Translations under genes and position numbers: made by a program
The notes under the pieces: model-generated
Told to the model about the DNA's origin: nothing
What the model saw: only the letters and a program-made list of their open reading frames with translations
The model's database searches: none
Shown here: positions 21,389 through 30,391 of the stretch, piece after piece
Layout of the letters: every line of letters begins with the position of its first letter
Numbering within the stretch: position 1 is the first letter of the stretch
From: Cylindrotheca closterium
Taxonomy: Eukaryota > Bacillariophyta > Bacillariophyceae > Bacillariales > Bacillariaceae
Direction: 5' to 3'
Length of the DNA stretch: 64,000 nucleotides
Assembly (NCBI GenBank): GCA_933822405.4
Contig: CAKOGP040002202.1
Location: 571,765 to 635,764, forward strand

Positions 21389-21988
21389 TTACACTCCCTC
21401 AACTTTGTCGGGAGAAGATTCTTCGTTCTGGATTAGCTGGCGTGTCGTCCAAGCAGAGCGTTCAATGTTTGTCTTGTTGTATTTGTAATACAATACCGTG
21501 TCAACAATATCAAACAAAATGCAGATGAAGATTACAACGATAGAGTACCAAACAATTATAAATCTGGCTTGCTTGTAGGTGTCGTCACCAGCAGCATCCC
21601 AAGCCAACTTTCCATCGTTGCCAATACTGTCTGTAGTCAAAGACAGAATACCGACCACAATGGTTGGAACAAAACCAATCAGATGAGGCCAGCCCATGTT
21701 CTTGTTCACCCCACGAACACGAACCAACTCGCGACCATTTAAAACAAAGACGACAGCCACACCCACCAATTGGGTGATTGCAAACGGGTGTGGCAAGAAT
21801 GCAAAAGGAGCCATGATACCAGCCGTGAGAAGGACCAACCAAACTCGAACCCATATCTTCAAGCTCGACTCCATTAACCATACGGACATGAAATCTTTAT
21901 GAGCGTCAATGATACCTTGACACAGACTGCGTTCAGGAATTTGGTAGGCCTTCTCGTCGTGGACAAAGTTTGGATTGTACAAGGTCAT
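21389..21988 (-). CDS. Uncharacterised four-TM membrane protein
   Basis: A 199-residue protein from ATG 21988. After a soluble N-terminus (MTLYNPNFVHDEKAYQIPER) there are four hydrophobic helices: VRVWLVLLTAGIMAPFAFL, AITQLVGVAVVFVLNGREL, LIGFVPTIVVGILSL and RFIIVWYSIVVIFICILFDI. The loop RVRGVNKNMGWPH is identical in the damaged copy at 17074-17654, suggesting functional constraint. There is no signal peptide. The C-terminus is short, charged and Ser/Glu-rich. I do not recognise the family. The cross-copy conservation supports this as a real gene. Confidence 0.75.
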   Translation of the reverse strand: MTLYNPNFVHDEKAYQIPERSLCQGIIDAHKDFMSVWLMESSLKIWVRVWLVLLTAGIMAPFAFLPHPFAITQLVGVAVVFVLNGRELVRVRGVNKNMGWPHLIGFVPTIVVGILSLTTDSIGNDGKLAWDAAGDDTYKQARFIIVWYSIVVIFICILFDIVDTVLYYKYNKTNIERSAWTTRQLIQNEESSPDKVEGV

Positions 21989-22388
21989 TTTTCTTGGTAG
22001 GATAAGGTGGAATTCTTTGTGGTTTCAAACAAGGATTGTTGTGTGCCCAAATTAGGAAGTTGTGACAAGTGAAAGTTTGTGACGTTCTTCGAACGACATT
22101 GAAATCCTCCCACATGGTCATGATATATGAAGCTCGATGATGTTCTTCGATGTACGAGTACACGTACCCATAGTATGATCGTGCAAATTATCTTGCTCAA
22201 GCAGTTTCGTTCCAAAGATCTTTCTCACACAGTTTTCTCGGATTGTGCCGTTTCCAGGTCAAACGAGTCGGAATTCTGGTTGTGACGTCATCCATCCATG
22301 ACAGGCGTCGAAATCCATCCATCAAAGTAATGGGAACACAGTCAGCATAATACTGTACAGCAGTGGTTCTATCAGGAGCAAGGAAGGG
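21989..22388. other. Divergent promoter region
   Basis: About 400 bp separate the four-TM gene (minus) from the aldo/keto reductase (plus). The first 100 bp align with the region upstream of the frameshifted paralogue at 17655. ATACTGTACAG lies near 22350. I see nothing else. Confidence 0.4.
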
Positions 22389-23573
22389 ATGCTTGGTAAA
22401 AATGTTATCGTTTTGAGTTTGGCGCTTGCCATAGCTGAAACGATGGACAGTGTGGAAGGCTTGCAGACATCGGATTCTTCGTCGAGGCGTGACTTTCTGA
22501 ACAAAGCAGGGGCTGCTGTTTTTACAGGTGCAAGTTCTCCACTCTGGATCCCTGGAGCAGCAAATGCGGAATCCAGTGCTGCTTCGACATCCCCAATCAA
22601 ACTTCCTCCGATCGGACTGGGATGCTGGTCATGGGGTGATTCGTTGTTTTGGGGATACAATCCAAAGCAAGATTCTGATCTGGAAGAAGTTTTCAACTTT
22701 GCGGTGTCCAAGAGTTCGCCAGTATTGATTGATACAGCTGAACTGTACGGTCTTGGCCGCTCAGAGTCGTTGATCGGCGACTTTGCAAAGAACACAAAAC
22801 CAGAAGACACCATCTTAGCTACCAAATTCGCAGCGCTCCCATTCCGCACAAAGCCAGAAGCTGTAGTGAAAGCATGCGAAGCCTCGATGAAGCGGTTGGG
22901 TCGTCAAATTGATTTGTACCAGATCCACTTTCCAAATGCCTTTGCAAATGAAGCCTACTGGGACGGCCTGGCTATGGCTTATGAGAAAGGATTCGTCAAG
23001 GCGGTCGGAGTTAGCAACTATGGAGTTGATGCCACACGGGCCTGCCATGCAGCCCTAGCGAAGCGAGGAATTCCTCTGGCCACCAACCAAATACAATATT
23101 CTTTGCTCTACAGATATCCTGAAGAAAATGGTCTCTTACAAGCCTGTCAAGACCTCGGTATCCAAGTTCTTTCCTACTCCCCACTTGCCCTCGGTTTATT
23201 GACCGGAAAGTACACTAGCGAAAATGTGGACAAAATACAGGGTCCCCGAAAGGGCTTGTTCAAAAAGACAGTTGGGACGCCCGAATTTGAAAATCTGATT
23301 GCTAGCATGAAAGCGGTCGCCAAGGAGCACTCGGATGCGAATCTCCCACAAGTGGCAATCAACTACGCGCGGGCTCATCATACGGTTCCAATTCCAGGTG
23401 CCAGAAATCTGCGACAAGTCACTTCCAACTATGGATCACTCGACTGGCGAATGAGTTCCGAAGAGATAAAGTTCTTGAACAAGGCTGCCTCCAAGTTATC
23501 CTACATTGATCCAAATGCATCTCCATTTCCAAAGAAGGACAAAGATACTGGTTTGAAAATGTTTGATTCCTAA
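22389..23573 (+). CDS. Aldo/keto reductase with twin-arginine-type targeting
   Basis: A 394-residue single exon from ATG 22389. The N-terminal 75 residues look bipartite. A hydrophobic signal (VIVLSLALAIAETM) comes first, then SRRDFLNKAGAAVFTG with a twin Arg and hydrophobic core, ending in an AANA-like cleavage site, as in thylakoid-lumen Tat precursors. The aldo/keto reductase barrel follows: LPPIGLGCWSWGD, DTAELYGLGRSE with Asp and Tyr, then ATKFAALP with Lys. QIDLYQIHFPN holds the His, and KAVGVSNYG, YSPLALGLLTGKY and PIPGARNLRQ follow, giving the tetrad and the NADPH site. It resembles plant plastid aldo/keto reductases. Lumenal location is an inference; Tat export of an NADPH enzyme would be unusual. 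Confidence 0.82.
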   Translation: MLGKNVIVLSLALAIAETMDSVEGLQTSDSSSRRDFLNKAGAAVFTGASSPLWIPGAANAESSAASTSPIKLPPIGLGCWSWGDSLFWGYNPKQDSDLEEVFNFAVSKSSPVLIDTAELYGLGRSESLIGDFAKNTKPEDTILATKFAALPFRTKPEAVVKACEASMKRLGRQIDLYQIHFPNAFANEAYWDGLAMAYEKGFVKAVGVSNYGVDATRACHAALAKRGIPLATNQIQYSLLYRYPEENGLLQACQDLGIQVLSYSPLALGLLTGKYTSENVDKIQGPRKGLFKKTVGTPEFENLIASMKAVAKEHSDANLPQVAINYARAHHTVPIPGARNLRQVTSNYGSLDWRMSSEEIKFLNKAASKLSYIDPNASPFPKKDKDTGLKMFDS

Positions 23574-23667
23574 TTACCCATAGAGGCTCCGAAGCAAATA
23601 AGTCAATAGCGGTGGTAGTTTGACTGAAGTTGTATCTTTCTTACTTATCAAGTTGTGAACTGTGTTT

Positions 23668-24732
23668 TCAATCAAATACGGCCATCCCCATGCTACCCCA
23701 CCAATCTTCTGGTCGGAAAAAGCGGTATCCCCGGTCCAAATCCGAAATTTGATCCATTTCCTCTTCTGTCAACGCAATCTTTGGATCCCTTATAGCCATG
23801 GCAAGATTTTCTTCCTGTCGCTGTGGAGAGGCGCTCTTTGCAACTACCGAGGTACCTCGCTGCAACGCCCAAACTAGACAGACTTGAGCAACCGTAATCT
23901 CGTGCTTCTTTGCAATCTCCACCAAGACGGGATCCTTCATTACGTCCGGTTCACCATCTTCCTTGTATCCTGGGGTTCCTAACGGCGAGTAGGCTTGAAG
24001 ATGAATTCCTCGTTTGGTACAATACTCTAGTAGTTTGGGTTGTTGCAGGTAGGGATGTAGTTCCACTTGGTTGACGGCTGGTGGGATTTTGCATTGTGTC
24101 ATGAGTTCGTGTAAGAGCGAGACTGGAAAGTTGGACACTCCAATCGACCGCACACGGCCTTCTTCTACCAAATCTTCCATAGCCTTCCATGTTTCATGAA
24201 TGGAGACAGTTGGGTCGATGCGTTTGCCACCATCGGATTCGTCAATTTCTTCGTCGGGATATCCCCTTTGATTCACTTTAATGGGGACGAAGGTGAATGC
24301 GGTCGGCCAATGAATCAATAGCAAATCCAAATAATCGAGCCTCAAGTCGTACAAAGTCTTTTGTAATCCAATTTTGACGTGCTCCTTGCGGTGAAACGGA
24401 CTGGCCAGTTTGGAAACTACAAACAAATCCTTTCGTTCTAGATCGTCCTTTTCCAGCTCTTGCTGAAGTATGTCACCAATCTTGTCTTCATTGAAATATA
24501 CTGGGGCACAATCGATTCGTCGATAGCCAAGTTTAATAGCAGAGGAAATGGCTGCTGGAACGTGATCCGGTGGGATTGCAAATGTCCCAAGTCCAATTGG
24601 AAAGTCTTTCACTAGCATCCTCCTCGTGCTGTCATGGGCTTGGCAACAAGCGACCGCAGATGTGAAATTACGACGGGCAGAGCTCAGTGAAACAAGGCCC
24701 GAACATGACAACCATCGGGAAGCCAACAGCAT
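23668..24732 (-). CDS. Aldo/keto reductase, tandem copy A
   Basis: A 354-residue protein. I chose ATG 24732 (MLLASRWLS) because it aligns with the start of copy B, although the frame is open further upstream. A hydrophobic N-terminus suggests secretion or a membrane/plastid signal. The catalytic tetrad is visible: Asp and Tyr in RRIDCAPVYFNE, Lys in FVVSKLASP and His in LLLIHWPTAF. NADPH-binding strands SIGVSNFP, AYSPLGTPG and VAKSASPQRQEENL are also present. The fold matches 2,5-diketo-gluconate-reductase/aldose-reductase-type enzymes that reduce aldehydes and ketones. Copy-specific residues are few after DHVPAAISS. Confidence 0.85.
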   Translation of the reverse strand: MLLASRWLSCSGLVSLSSARRNFTSAVACCQAHDSTRRMLVKDFPIGLGTFAIPPDHVPAAISSAIKLGYRRIDCAPVYFNEDKIGDILQQELEKDDLERKDLFVVSKLASPFHRKEHVKIGLQKTLYDLRLDYLDLLLIHWPTAFTFVPIKVNQRGYPDEEIDESDGGKRIDPTVSIHETWKAMEDLVEEGRVRSIGVSNFPVSLLHELMTQCKIPPAVNQVELHPYLQQPKLLEYCTKRGIHLQAYSPLGTPGYKEDGEPDVMKDPVLVEIAKKHEITVAQVCLVWALQRGTSVVAKSASPQRQEENLAMAIRDPKIALTEEEMDQISDLDRGYRFFRPEDWWGSMGMAVFD

Positions 24733-24949
24733 TAAGACTCCACAGTAGTTCAGGATCAAAATGCGAGAGGAGGATATAGAGTTCCAAAAGATATAATTCT
24801 TTGGAGCTGTACAACAATAACGGACAGAGAACATGTATTGCAATAAGTGTCCGAGAAAGATCTTTACCTACAGATGAAAATACATTTATCATAGCGGTAG
24901 TAGTTTGACTGAAGTTCTTAGCGTCTTGCTTGCCATTTGCCGAGCTTGC

Positions 24950-26002
24950 TCAATCAAATACTGCCATCCCCATGCTACCCCACCAATCTTCTGGTCGGAA
25001 GAAGCGGTATCCCCGGTCCAAAGCCGAAATTTGATCCATTTCCTCTTCTGTCAACACAATCTTCGGATCCCTTATAGCCATGGCAAGATTTTCTTCCTGT
25101 CGCTGTGGAGAGGCACTCTTTGCAACTACCGAGGTACCTCGCTGCAACGCCCAAACTAGACAGACTTGAGCAACCTTAATCTCGTGCTTCTTTGCAATCT
25201 CCACCAAGACGGGATCCTTCATTACGTCCGGTTCGCCATCTTCCTTGTATCCTGGGGTTCCCAATGGCGAGTAGGCTTGAAGATGAATTCCTCGTTTGGT
25301 ACAATACTCTAGTAGTTTGGGTTGTTGCAGGTAGGGATGTAGTTCCACTTGGTTGACGGCTGGTGGGATTTTGCATTGTGTCATGAGTTCGTGTAAGAGC
25401 GAGACTGGAAAGTTGGACACTCCAATCGACCGCACACGGCCTTCTTCTACCAAATCTTCCATAGCCTTCCATGTTTCATGAATGGAGACAGTTGGGTCGA
25501 TGCGTTTGCCACCATCGGATTCGTCAATTTCTTCGTCGGGATATCCCCTTTGATTCACTTTAATGGGGACGAAGGTGAATGCGGTCGGCCAATGAATCAA
25601 TAGCAAATCCAAATAATCGAGCCTCAAGTCGTACAAAGTCTTTTGTAATCCAATTTTGACGTGCTCCTTGCGGTGAAACGGACTGGCCAGTTTGGAAACT
25701 ACAAACAAATCCTTTCGTTCTAGATCGTCCTTTTCCAGCTCTTGCTGGAGTATGTCACCAATCTTGTCCTCATTGAAATATACTGGGGCACAATCGATTC
25801 GTCGATAGCCAAGTTTAATAGCAGAGGAAATGGCTGCTGGAACGTGATCTGGGGAGATTTGATATGTTCCAAGTCCAATTGGATAGTCTTTTAGCATCAT
25901 CATGTCGTGGGCTTGGCAAGCGGCCGAAGATGTGAAATTGCGTCGGGCAGTGCTCAGTGAAACAAGGGTGGAAACTAACAACCAACAGGAATTCAACAGC
26001 AT
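24950..26002 (-). CDS. Aldo/keto reductase, tandem copy B
   Basis: A 350-residue protein from ATG 26002. From DHVPAAISS to the C-terminal GMAVFD I see only three substitutions against copy A (T/K in EI[TK]VAQV, A/V in PKI[AV]LT, D/A in QIS[DA]LD). The tetrad is intact. The N-terminal 55 residues, including the hydrophobic leader, are clearly more diverged and lack the extra residues of copy A. Same strand and order as copy A, so it is a recent tandem duplicate. Its upstream region carries the multi-hairpin segment that copy A lacks. Confidence 0.85.
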   Translation of the reverse strand: MLLNSCWLLVSTLVSLSTARRNFTSSAACQAHDMMMLKDYPIGLGTYQISPDHVPAAISSAIKLGYRRIDCAPVYFNEDKIGDILQQELEKDDLERKDLFVVSKLASPFHRKEHVKIGLQKTLYDLRLDYLDLLLIHWPTAFTFVPIKVNQRGYPDEEIDESDGGKRIDPTVSIHETWKAMEDLVEEGRVRSIGVSNFPVSLLHELMTQCKIPPAVNQVELHPYLQQPKLLEYCTKRGIHLQAYSPLGTPGYKEDGEPDVMKDPVLVEIAKKHEIKVAQVCLVWALQRGTSVVAKSASPQRQEENLAMAIRDPKIVLTEEEMDQISALDRGYRFFRPEDWWGSMGMAVFD

Positions 26003-26114
26003 GAAGACTCTACAGCAAAGCAGGATCTAAATGCGAGAGAGAGTATGCGAATGATAAAGATGCGGATACTCCAACGTAGACCGCAGGCACACTGTTCGAT
26101 TTCTTTGACTACAT

Positions 26115-26448
26115 TGTGTTACAGACGGACAAAGGCCGAACGGCCTTCGACCGTCAAAAGTTGTTGTCGATGCGCCCAGGCAATGATGCCCAGTTTATCG
26201 ACTGAGATTGAATTCACCCACTTGTGTCGCGGTAATTCAATTTTTCTCTCCCAAACCTCACCCGCCCTGTTGGGCACCGCCTCCATTTTACCATATCGGC
26301 GGTGCCTGGTAGGAAAGCAGATCTCAGTAATACCGCACACGGGATTTCTGAGATTGGTCGAACGAATCGAGTCTATTACTCGATCAGTTCGACCCGCTTC
26401 ACACCACAACCCACCAGCTACACACCAAGACAAAATACTACGAACACA
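26115..26448. other. Segment of consecutive inverted repeats, possible structured RNA or mobile-element remnant
   Basis: At least six perfect inverted repeats follow one another. (1) 26124-26155: GACGG/CCGTC enclosing AAGGCCG-AA-CGGCCTT. (2) 26166-26202: GTCGAT/ATCGAC enclosing GGCA/TGCC. (3) about 26204-26249: GAGA and TTGAATT with AATTCAA and TCTC. (4) about 26273-26306: GGCACCGCC/GGCGGTGCC. (5) about 26320-26354: ATCTCAG/CTGAGAT. (6) 26356-26394: GGTCGAAC then ATCGAGT, loop CTATT, ACTCGAT then GTTCGACC. The block is bounded by TGTGTT (26115) and AACACA (to 26448), as a short solo LTR might be, but no target-site duplication is evident. It has no counterpart upstream of aldo/keto reductase copy A. 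I do not recognise it as a known RNA. Confidence 0.5.
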
Positions 26449-26668
26449 CACACGGAGGACGGCAGTAGGCTATCTTAGATAGTGTACAGTACTGTATGTT
26501 TTGGATTTTTTCTGTATACCGCAACGGACAGATGAGAATTTGTATATTGTCCGAGAAAGATCTTTCCGACCGATGATGGGCTGACGTTGGATCGTGGATT
26601 TTGCAGAATTTCATACAAAACACATCATTATTGTCACACTCAGTCATCTTTGACTTTACCACCTGATC

Positions 26669-27601
26669 ATGTCACTTCGCTATTGCAAACCCATTCAAAG
26701 AGCTGCTTGGAAATCATCATTTATCAGCAACAATAATCTGATCTCAGCGTCATTCTCAACCACCCTGGGACTTTTATCGACAGAAAATAATTCACTCGTC
26801 GTTGGTCCGCCACAAAAAAGCTTGATCCCTCCAGGAAATTGCCAATTTGGAGAAGACTTTACCTCTGTACCCTTACTTGGTCGGACACCAGTATCCCACA
26901 ACTCAAGCGTCTTGAAATTCGGCCTTCCAGATGAAAATTTGCCATTGAACCTATCGACATGTGCCTGCATTCTGGCCCAAGCAGATGTGGACAACGAGGC
27001 AGTGATTCGACCCTACACACCTATTTCGACCAACGTTCAAGTTGGATCCTTTGATCTGTTGGTCAAGAATTATGGCGACCAAGGGACCATGTCGACACAT
27101 TTGCACGAAATTGAGGTTGGCGACACTTTAAATTTCAAGCACATTTCCTTCAATGTTAAGATTCAGGCTCCCTTTGAGCAATCACATATTGTCATGTTGG
27201 CGGGCGGTACAGGAGTCGCTCCTATGATTCAAGCTTTGCATGCTATCTTAGGTGATGCCGAGTCGAAGGCGAAGGTGACTCTCTTGTATGGAAGTCAAAC
27301 GTCGGACGACATTCTGGGTTTTGATCTGTTAAAACAGTGGGAAGAAGACTTCCCAGAACGATTGGAAGTAGTCCATGTACTTTCCGATGAAGATGGTGAT
27401 GCGGGTGAATTCGCTAGTGGGTTTGTAGATCAAAAGCTCCTGGAAAAGCATGTACCGGATATTGATAGTGACGAAACCTTGGTTCTGGTTTGCGGGCCTC
27501 CACCAATGTACGAAGCACTCTGTGGACCGCGGGATGTGCCAGAGCTCACTGGGATTTTGTCAGATATGGGATGTTCAGCCGAACAGGTGTACAAATTCTA
27601 A
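26669..27601 (+). CDS. NADH-cytochrome b5 reductase-like flavoprotein
   Basis: A 310-residue single exon from ATG 26669. The N-terminus is basic and Ser/Asn-rich with few acidic residues (RYCKPIQRAAWKSSF), like a mitochondrial presequence. The FAD domain carries the RPYTPIST flavin-binding motif. YGDQGTMSTHLHEIEVGD is the G...MS motif contacting FAD. The NAD domain has MLAGGTGVAPMIQAL, LLYGSQTSDDIL and the C-terminal CGPPPMYEALCGP with the conserved Cys. Such enzymes pass electrons from NADH to cytochrome b5 for lipid desaturation or detoxification. It sits tail to tail with the GH3 gene, 33 bp apart. Confidence 0.9.
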   Translation: MSLRYCKPIQRAAWKSSFISNNNLISASFSTTLGLLSTENNSLVVGPPQKSLIPPGNCQFGEDFTSVPLLGRTPVSHNSSVLKFGLPDENLPLNLSTCACILAQADVDNEAVIRPYTPISTNVQVGSFDLLVKNYGDQGTMSTHLHEIEVGDTLNFKHISFNVKIQAPFEQSHIVMLAGGTGVAPMIQALHAILGDAESKAKVTLLYGSQTSDDILGFDLLKQWEEDFPERLEVVHVLSDEDGDAGEFASGFVDQKLLEKHVPDIDSDETLVLVCGPPPMYEALCGPRDVPELTGILSDMGCSAEQVYKF

Positions 27602-27634
27602 TTCTATAGCATGTTGTAATTTCGAATCGTTTTG

Positions 27635-30160
27635 TCACCTTCGTACCCAATTCAAAATTGACAAAACGCCATTGAAGGCTCTTCTTGTGAATAAACGAGC
27701 AGATTCATAAACTGCTGTCCCAAGCTGATTATTGAAGACAATTATCAGTATGTCCAAGACTTCAAACGAGAGTGCACCTTTGCTGAAAAGGGCAACAGTG
27801 CGCAATGGCAAGTTTGCCACATTTGCTTCCACCATTCGGACTTCCCGTCGATAAGATGGTCCACGGCGTATTTCAAGGCACCCAATGGAAAAGATCATCC
27901 AGTGGAAGAATCGCCCAAATAGGGATGCTTTGCCAACCTCGGACAGTAACGAGTTTCGATGCAGATTCGTCGATTTTGCGTTACCCGTTTTCCCACTAAA
28001 AATATCAGATATCACAAATCGCTTTCCAAAAGAAGCGTCATCAACAGACATGGACTGCTTTCCCGATGGATAGGAGTCTCGTGCAAGTCTACTTGACTCT
28101 CGCCCACGAGAAAATGTAACAATCTCCTTTAGGCGGATATCACGGCTGCTAGCACCTAAGCGTATCTCAAAGCTACTGCCACTCTCAACGATCCATTCGT
28201 GGCTCCCGATATCATAGAAGGCAAAGTCTCGTTCAGTCAATTCCCAAGTCAATGTCTCGTTCTGACTTGGCTTCAACAGGATTTTTGAAAATGCTTTCAA
28301 TTCATGGTGTGGCCGATACACCGTCGCATTCGATGGCCGTATGTATAGTTGCACCACTTCTTTGGCGGATACTGGACCTGTGTTGCTCAAATTTATTGCT
28401 ACGCTGACCTTCTTGCACATCGGGTCGTCTTGAAGGACCTTGACGCGTAGGCTACTGTATTCAAATGTGGTGTAAGTGAGACCGTAGCCAAATGGGAAAC
28501 GCACTGGAATAGTTGCAGTGTCAAAGTATCGATAACCAACATCCAACCCTTCCCGGTATTCGACTCGGTCTCGAGTGCCAGGAAAGTACAAGTCGGAAGG
28601 AATATCCTTTGCAGAAATGGGCATTGTCTCAGGTAGGCGACCACACGGTGAGGACTTGCCAAATAGTAAGTCTACAATAGCTGATCCACCAGCTTGGCCA
28701 AGTAGATACCCCTCCAGAATAGCCTGAGCCTCCAAAAAAGAGTCTGGTAACTCCACCGTTCCGCCATTACTCAAGACTACTACCACTTTTGGATGAATTG
28801 CTTGTATCCTTTCGAACAGTAAGATGCATTCTTTCGGAAGTTGAAGATGAGGGCGGTCGAATCCTTCTGATTCCATGATTTCAGGAAGCCCAAGGAATAT
28901 GACCACAACGTCGGCTCTCTTTGCTACTGCCACGGCATCATCAATCATTTCTTGGTCTATCGTATCATCGTCATTGTCAGCGTCGTATCCACGAGCAAAG
29001 TAGATGGAATCAGTGTATTGAGCCATTGCATCGTACGCACAAGACACTTTGGTTGCTGACACATGTGAGCTTCCCATTCCTTGATAACGTGGGTTGTCTT
29101 TCGCAAAGTCACCAATCAGGGCAACTTTGGTGTCCTTTGCAAGTGGTAAGGTCTGGTGGTCATTTTTCAGCAAGACTGCACATTCCATGGCTATTTCATG
29201 TGCCAAAACATTGTGGCGATCCATGAGTTCTTCCTCCTTGGCAATCTTCGGTTGCGATGTGGATTCCAGCAGAAACCTAAGAATTCTTTCGGCACACACA
29301 TCGATATCTTCAATCATCAATTCGTTGCGTTCCAATGCAACTCGGATCATTTTATGATGTAATCTACTGGTTCCAGGCATCTCCAGGTCCATACCTGCCT
29401 TTATGGATGCCGCCCTGTCGTCGGTAGCAGCCCAATCAGTAACACAAACCCCATCGAAACCCCATTCTGATCGAAGAATCTCTTGCAATAGATTTTTGTG
29501 ATTGCAGCAGTACGTCCCGTTCAAGCGATTGTAAGCCCCCATAATGAATTTTGGTGCCGATTCTTTCACAACGATCTCAAAGCTTAAAAGGTAGAGCTCT
29601 CGCATGGTTCGTTCGTCTACAATGGCATCCACAACCATTCGATGGGACTCTTGATTGTTGACTGCAAAATGCTTTGGGCAAGCACCGATTCGTCCCGATG
29701 CCTGTATCCCTCGGACATATGCAGCAGCCAGTTTGCCCGTCAGATTTGGATCTTCGCTGAAATACTCCAAGTTTCTTCCGCCGCCGGGATGTCGTTTTAA
29801 ATTCATTGCAGGTCCCAGCAAAACTTTGATGTCCCCAAAGTAATCGCATTCCCTTGACAAGGCTTCTCCGATTTGATACAAAACATCTGGTGACCAGCTA
29901 CAAGCCAAGGCGCATGCAGGAGGAAAGCATGTCGCAGGGAATGCCTCTTGCAGCGTTAAATCATTGATTGGTTTTCGAATTCCATGTGGCCCGTCGGAAA
30001 GTCGAATTTGAGAACTGACGATAAGACGAGGAAAATTTGCGCTAACAGTCCATATGTCATCGCCCGTCAAGAGTGAGAGCTTCTCTTCGAGGGTTAGTTT
30101 TGCTATGATTTGTGAACATTGTTCTTGGCGTTTGTGGCTCTCATTCAAAGCCATTGTCAT
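27635..30160 (-). CDS. Glycoside hydrolase family 3 beta-glucosidase
   Basis: A single exon of 841 residues. The frame opens at a TTG, so I start at ATG 30160; ATG 30154 is also possible. The GH3 N domain includes LLTGDDIWTV, SDGPHGIRKP, then RHPGGGRNLEYFSEDP and KHFAVNNQE. The nucleophile Asp is in GVCVTDWAATDD. The C domain has VALIGDFAKDNPRYQGMGS and the acid-side region VVVIFLGLPEIMESEGFDR. A fibronectin-III-like domain follows (VSVAINLSNTGPVSAKEVVQLY). The tail (LPLRTVALFSKGALSFEVLDIL) resembles the extra C-terminal segment of bacterial-type GH3 enzymes. No signal peptide is visible, so it is probably cytosolic. It likely cleaves beta-glucosides or short beta-glucans; chrysolaminarin fragments are a plausible diatom substrate (inference). 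Confidence 0.9.
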   Translation of the reverse strand: MTMALNESHKRQEQCSQIIAKLTLEEKLSLLTGDDIWTVSANFPRLIVSSQIRLSDGPHGIRKPINDLTLQEAFPATCFPPACALACSWSPDVLYQIGEALSRECDYFGDIKVLLGPAMNLKRHPGGGRNLEYFSEDPNLTGKLAAAYVRGIQASGRIGACPKHFAVNNQESHRMVVDAIVDERTMRELYLLSFEIVVKESAPKFIMGAYNRLNGTYCCNHKNLLQEILRSEWGFDGVCVTDWAATDDRAASIKAGMDLEMPGTSRLHHKMIRVALERNELMIEDIDVCAERILRFLLESTSQPKIAKEEELMDRHNVLAHEIAMECAVLLKNDHQTLPLAKDTKVALIGDFAKDNPRYQGMGSSHVSATKVSCAYDAMAQYTDSIYFARGYDADNDDDTIDQEMIDDAVAVAKRADVVVIFLGLPEIMESEGFDRPHLQLPKECILLFERIQAIHPKVVVVLSNGGTVELPDSFLEAQAILEGYLLGQAGGSAIVDLLFGKSSPCGRLPETMPISAKDIPSDLYFPGTRDRVEYREGLDVGYRYFDTATIPVRFPFGYGLTYTTFEYSSLRVKVLQDDPMCKKVSVAINLSNTGPVSAKEVVQLYIRPSNATVYRPHHELKAFSKILLKPSQNETLTWELTERDFAFYDIGSHEWIVESGSSFEIRLGASSRDIRLKEIVTFSRGRESSRLARDSYPSGKQSMSVDDASFGKRFVISDIFSGKTGNAKSTNLHRNSLLSEVGKASLFGRFFHWMIFSIGCLEIRRGPSYRREVRMVEANVANLPLRTVALFSKGALSFEVLDILIIVFNNQLGTAVYESARLFTRRAFNGVLSILNWVRR

Positions 30161-30255
30161 CGCTATGTTCAATTGTCGTGTCGTGTCGTGTGGTGCGAGT
30201 CAATATCAGTCGGGTTAATCCGATCGGCGTAGTATAATGCTCAAGAGTAAAATAG

Positions 30256-30263
30256 TACCGGTA
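30256..30263. promoter_or_regulatory. TACCGGTA palindrome upstream of GH3 gene (site 1)
   Basis: Exact palindrome, 96 bp upstream of the GH3 start. Confidence 0.45.
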
Positions 30264-30292
30264 GAAAGCATACTGTAGCAGAATTTTTTCTT

Positions 30293-30300
30293 TACCGGTA
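30293..30300. promoter_or_regulatory. TACCGGTA palindrome upstream of GH3 gene (site 2)
   Basis: A second exact copy, 133 bp upstream of the GH3 start and 37 bp from site 1. This is the only promoter here with two copies. Confidence 0.45.
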
Positions 30301-30391
30301 AGTATATGCAGCTAACCACGTTACAGTACATTTTTCTTTTCTTATAAAATGCGATGGTACAGTAAGAGTAGTTGCCATGTATTTCAAGCTT

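Larger units (their letters stand above)
23605..26045. repeat. Tandem duplication containing two aldo/keto reductase genes
   Basis: The unit near 23605-24880 is repeated near 24892-26045. The shared tract begins before the stop codons (GTAGTTTGACTGAAGTT) and ends beyond both starts (AAATGCGAGAG). Identity is very high over the central coding part and lower at the N-terminal ends and flanks. A further shared flank (TCCGAGAAAGATCTTT[AC]C) lies at about 24850 for the left copy but only at about 26548 for the right. About 0.45 kb is therefore extra in the right copy. Confidence 0.85.

Noticed and set aside
26115..26448. Firm call of a solo LTR
   Set aside because: The TGTGTT/AACACA ends are short and no target-site duplication or internal retroelement sequence is visible, so I left the type open.
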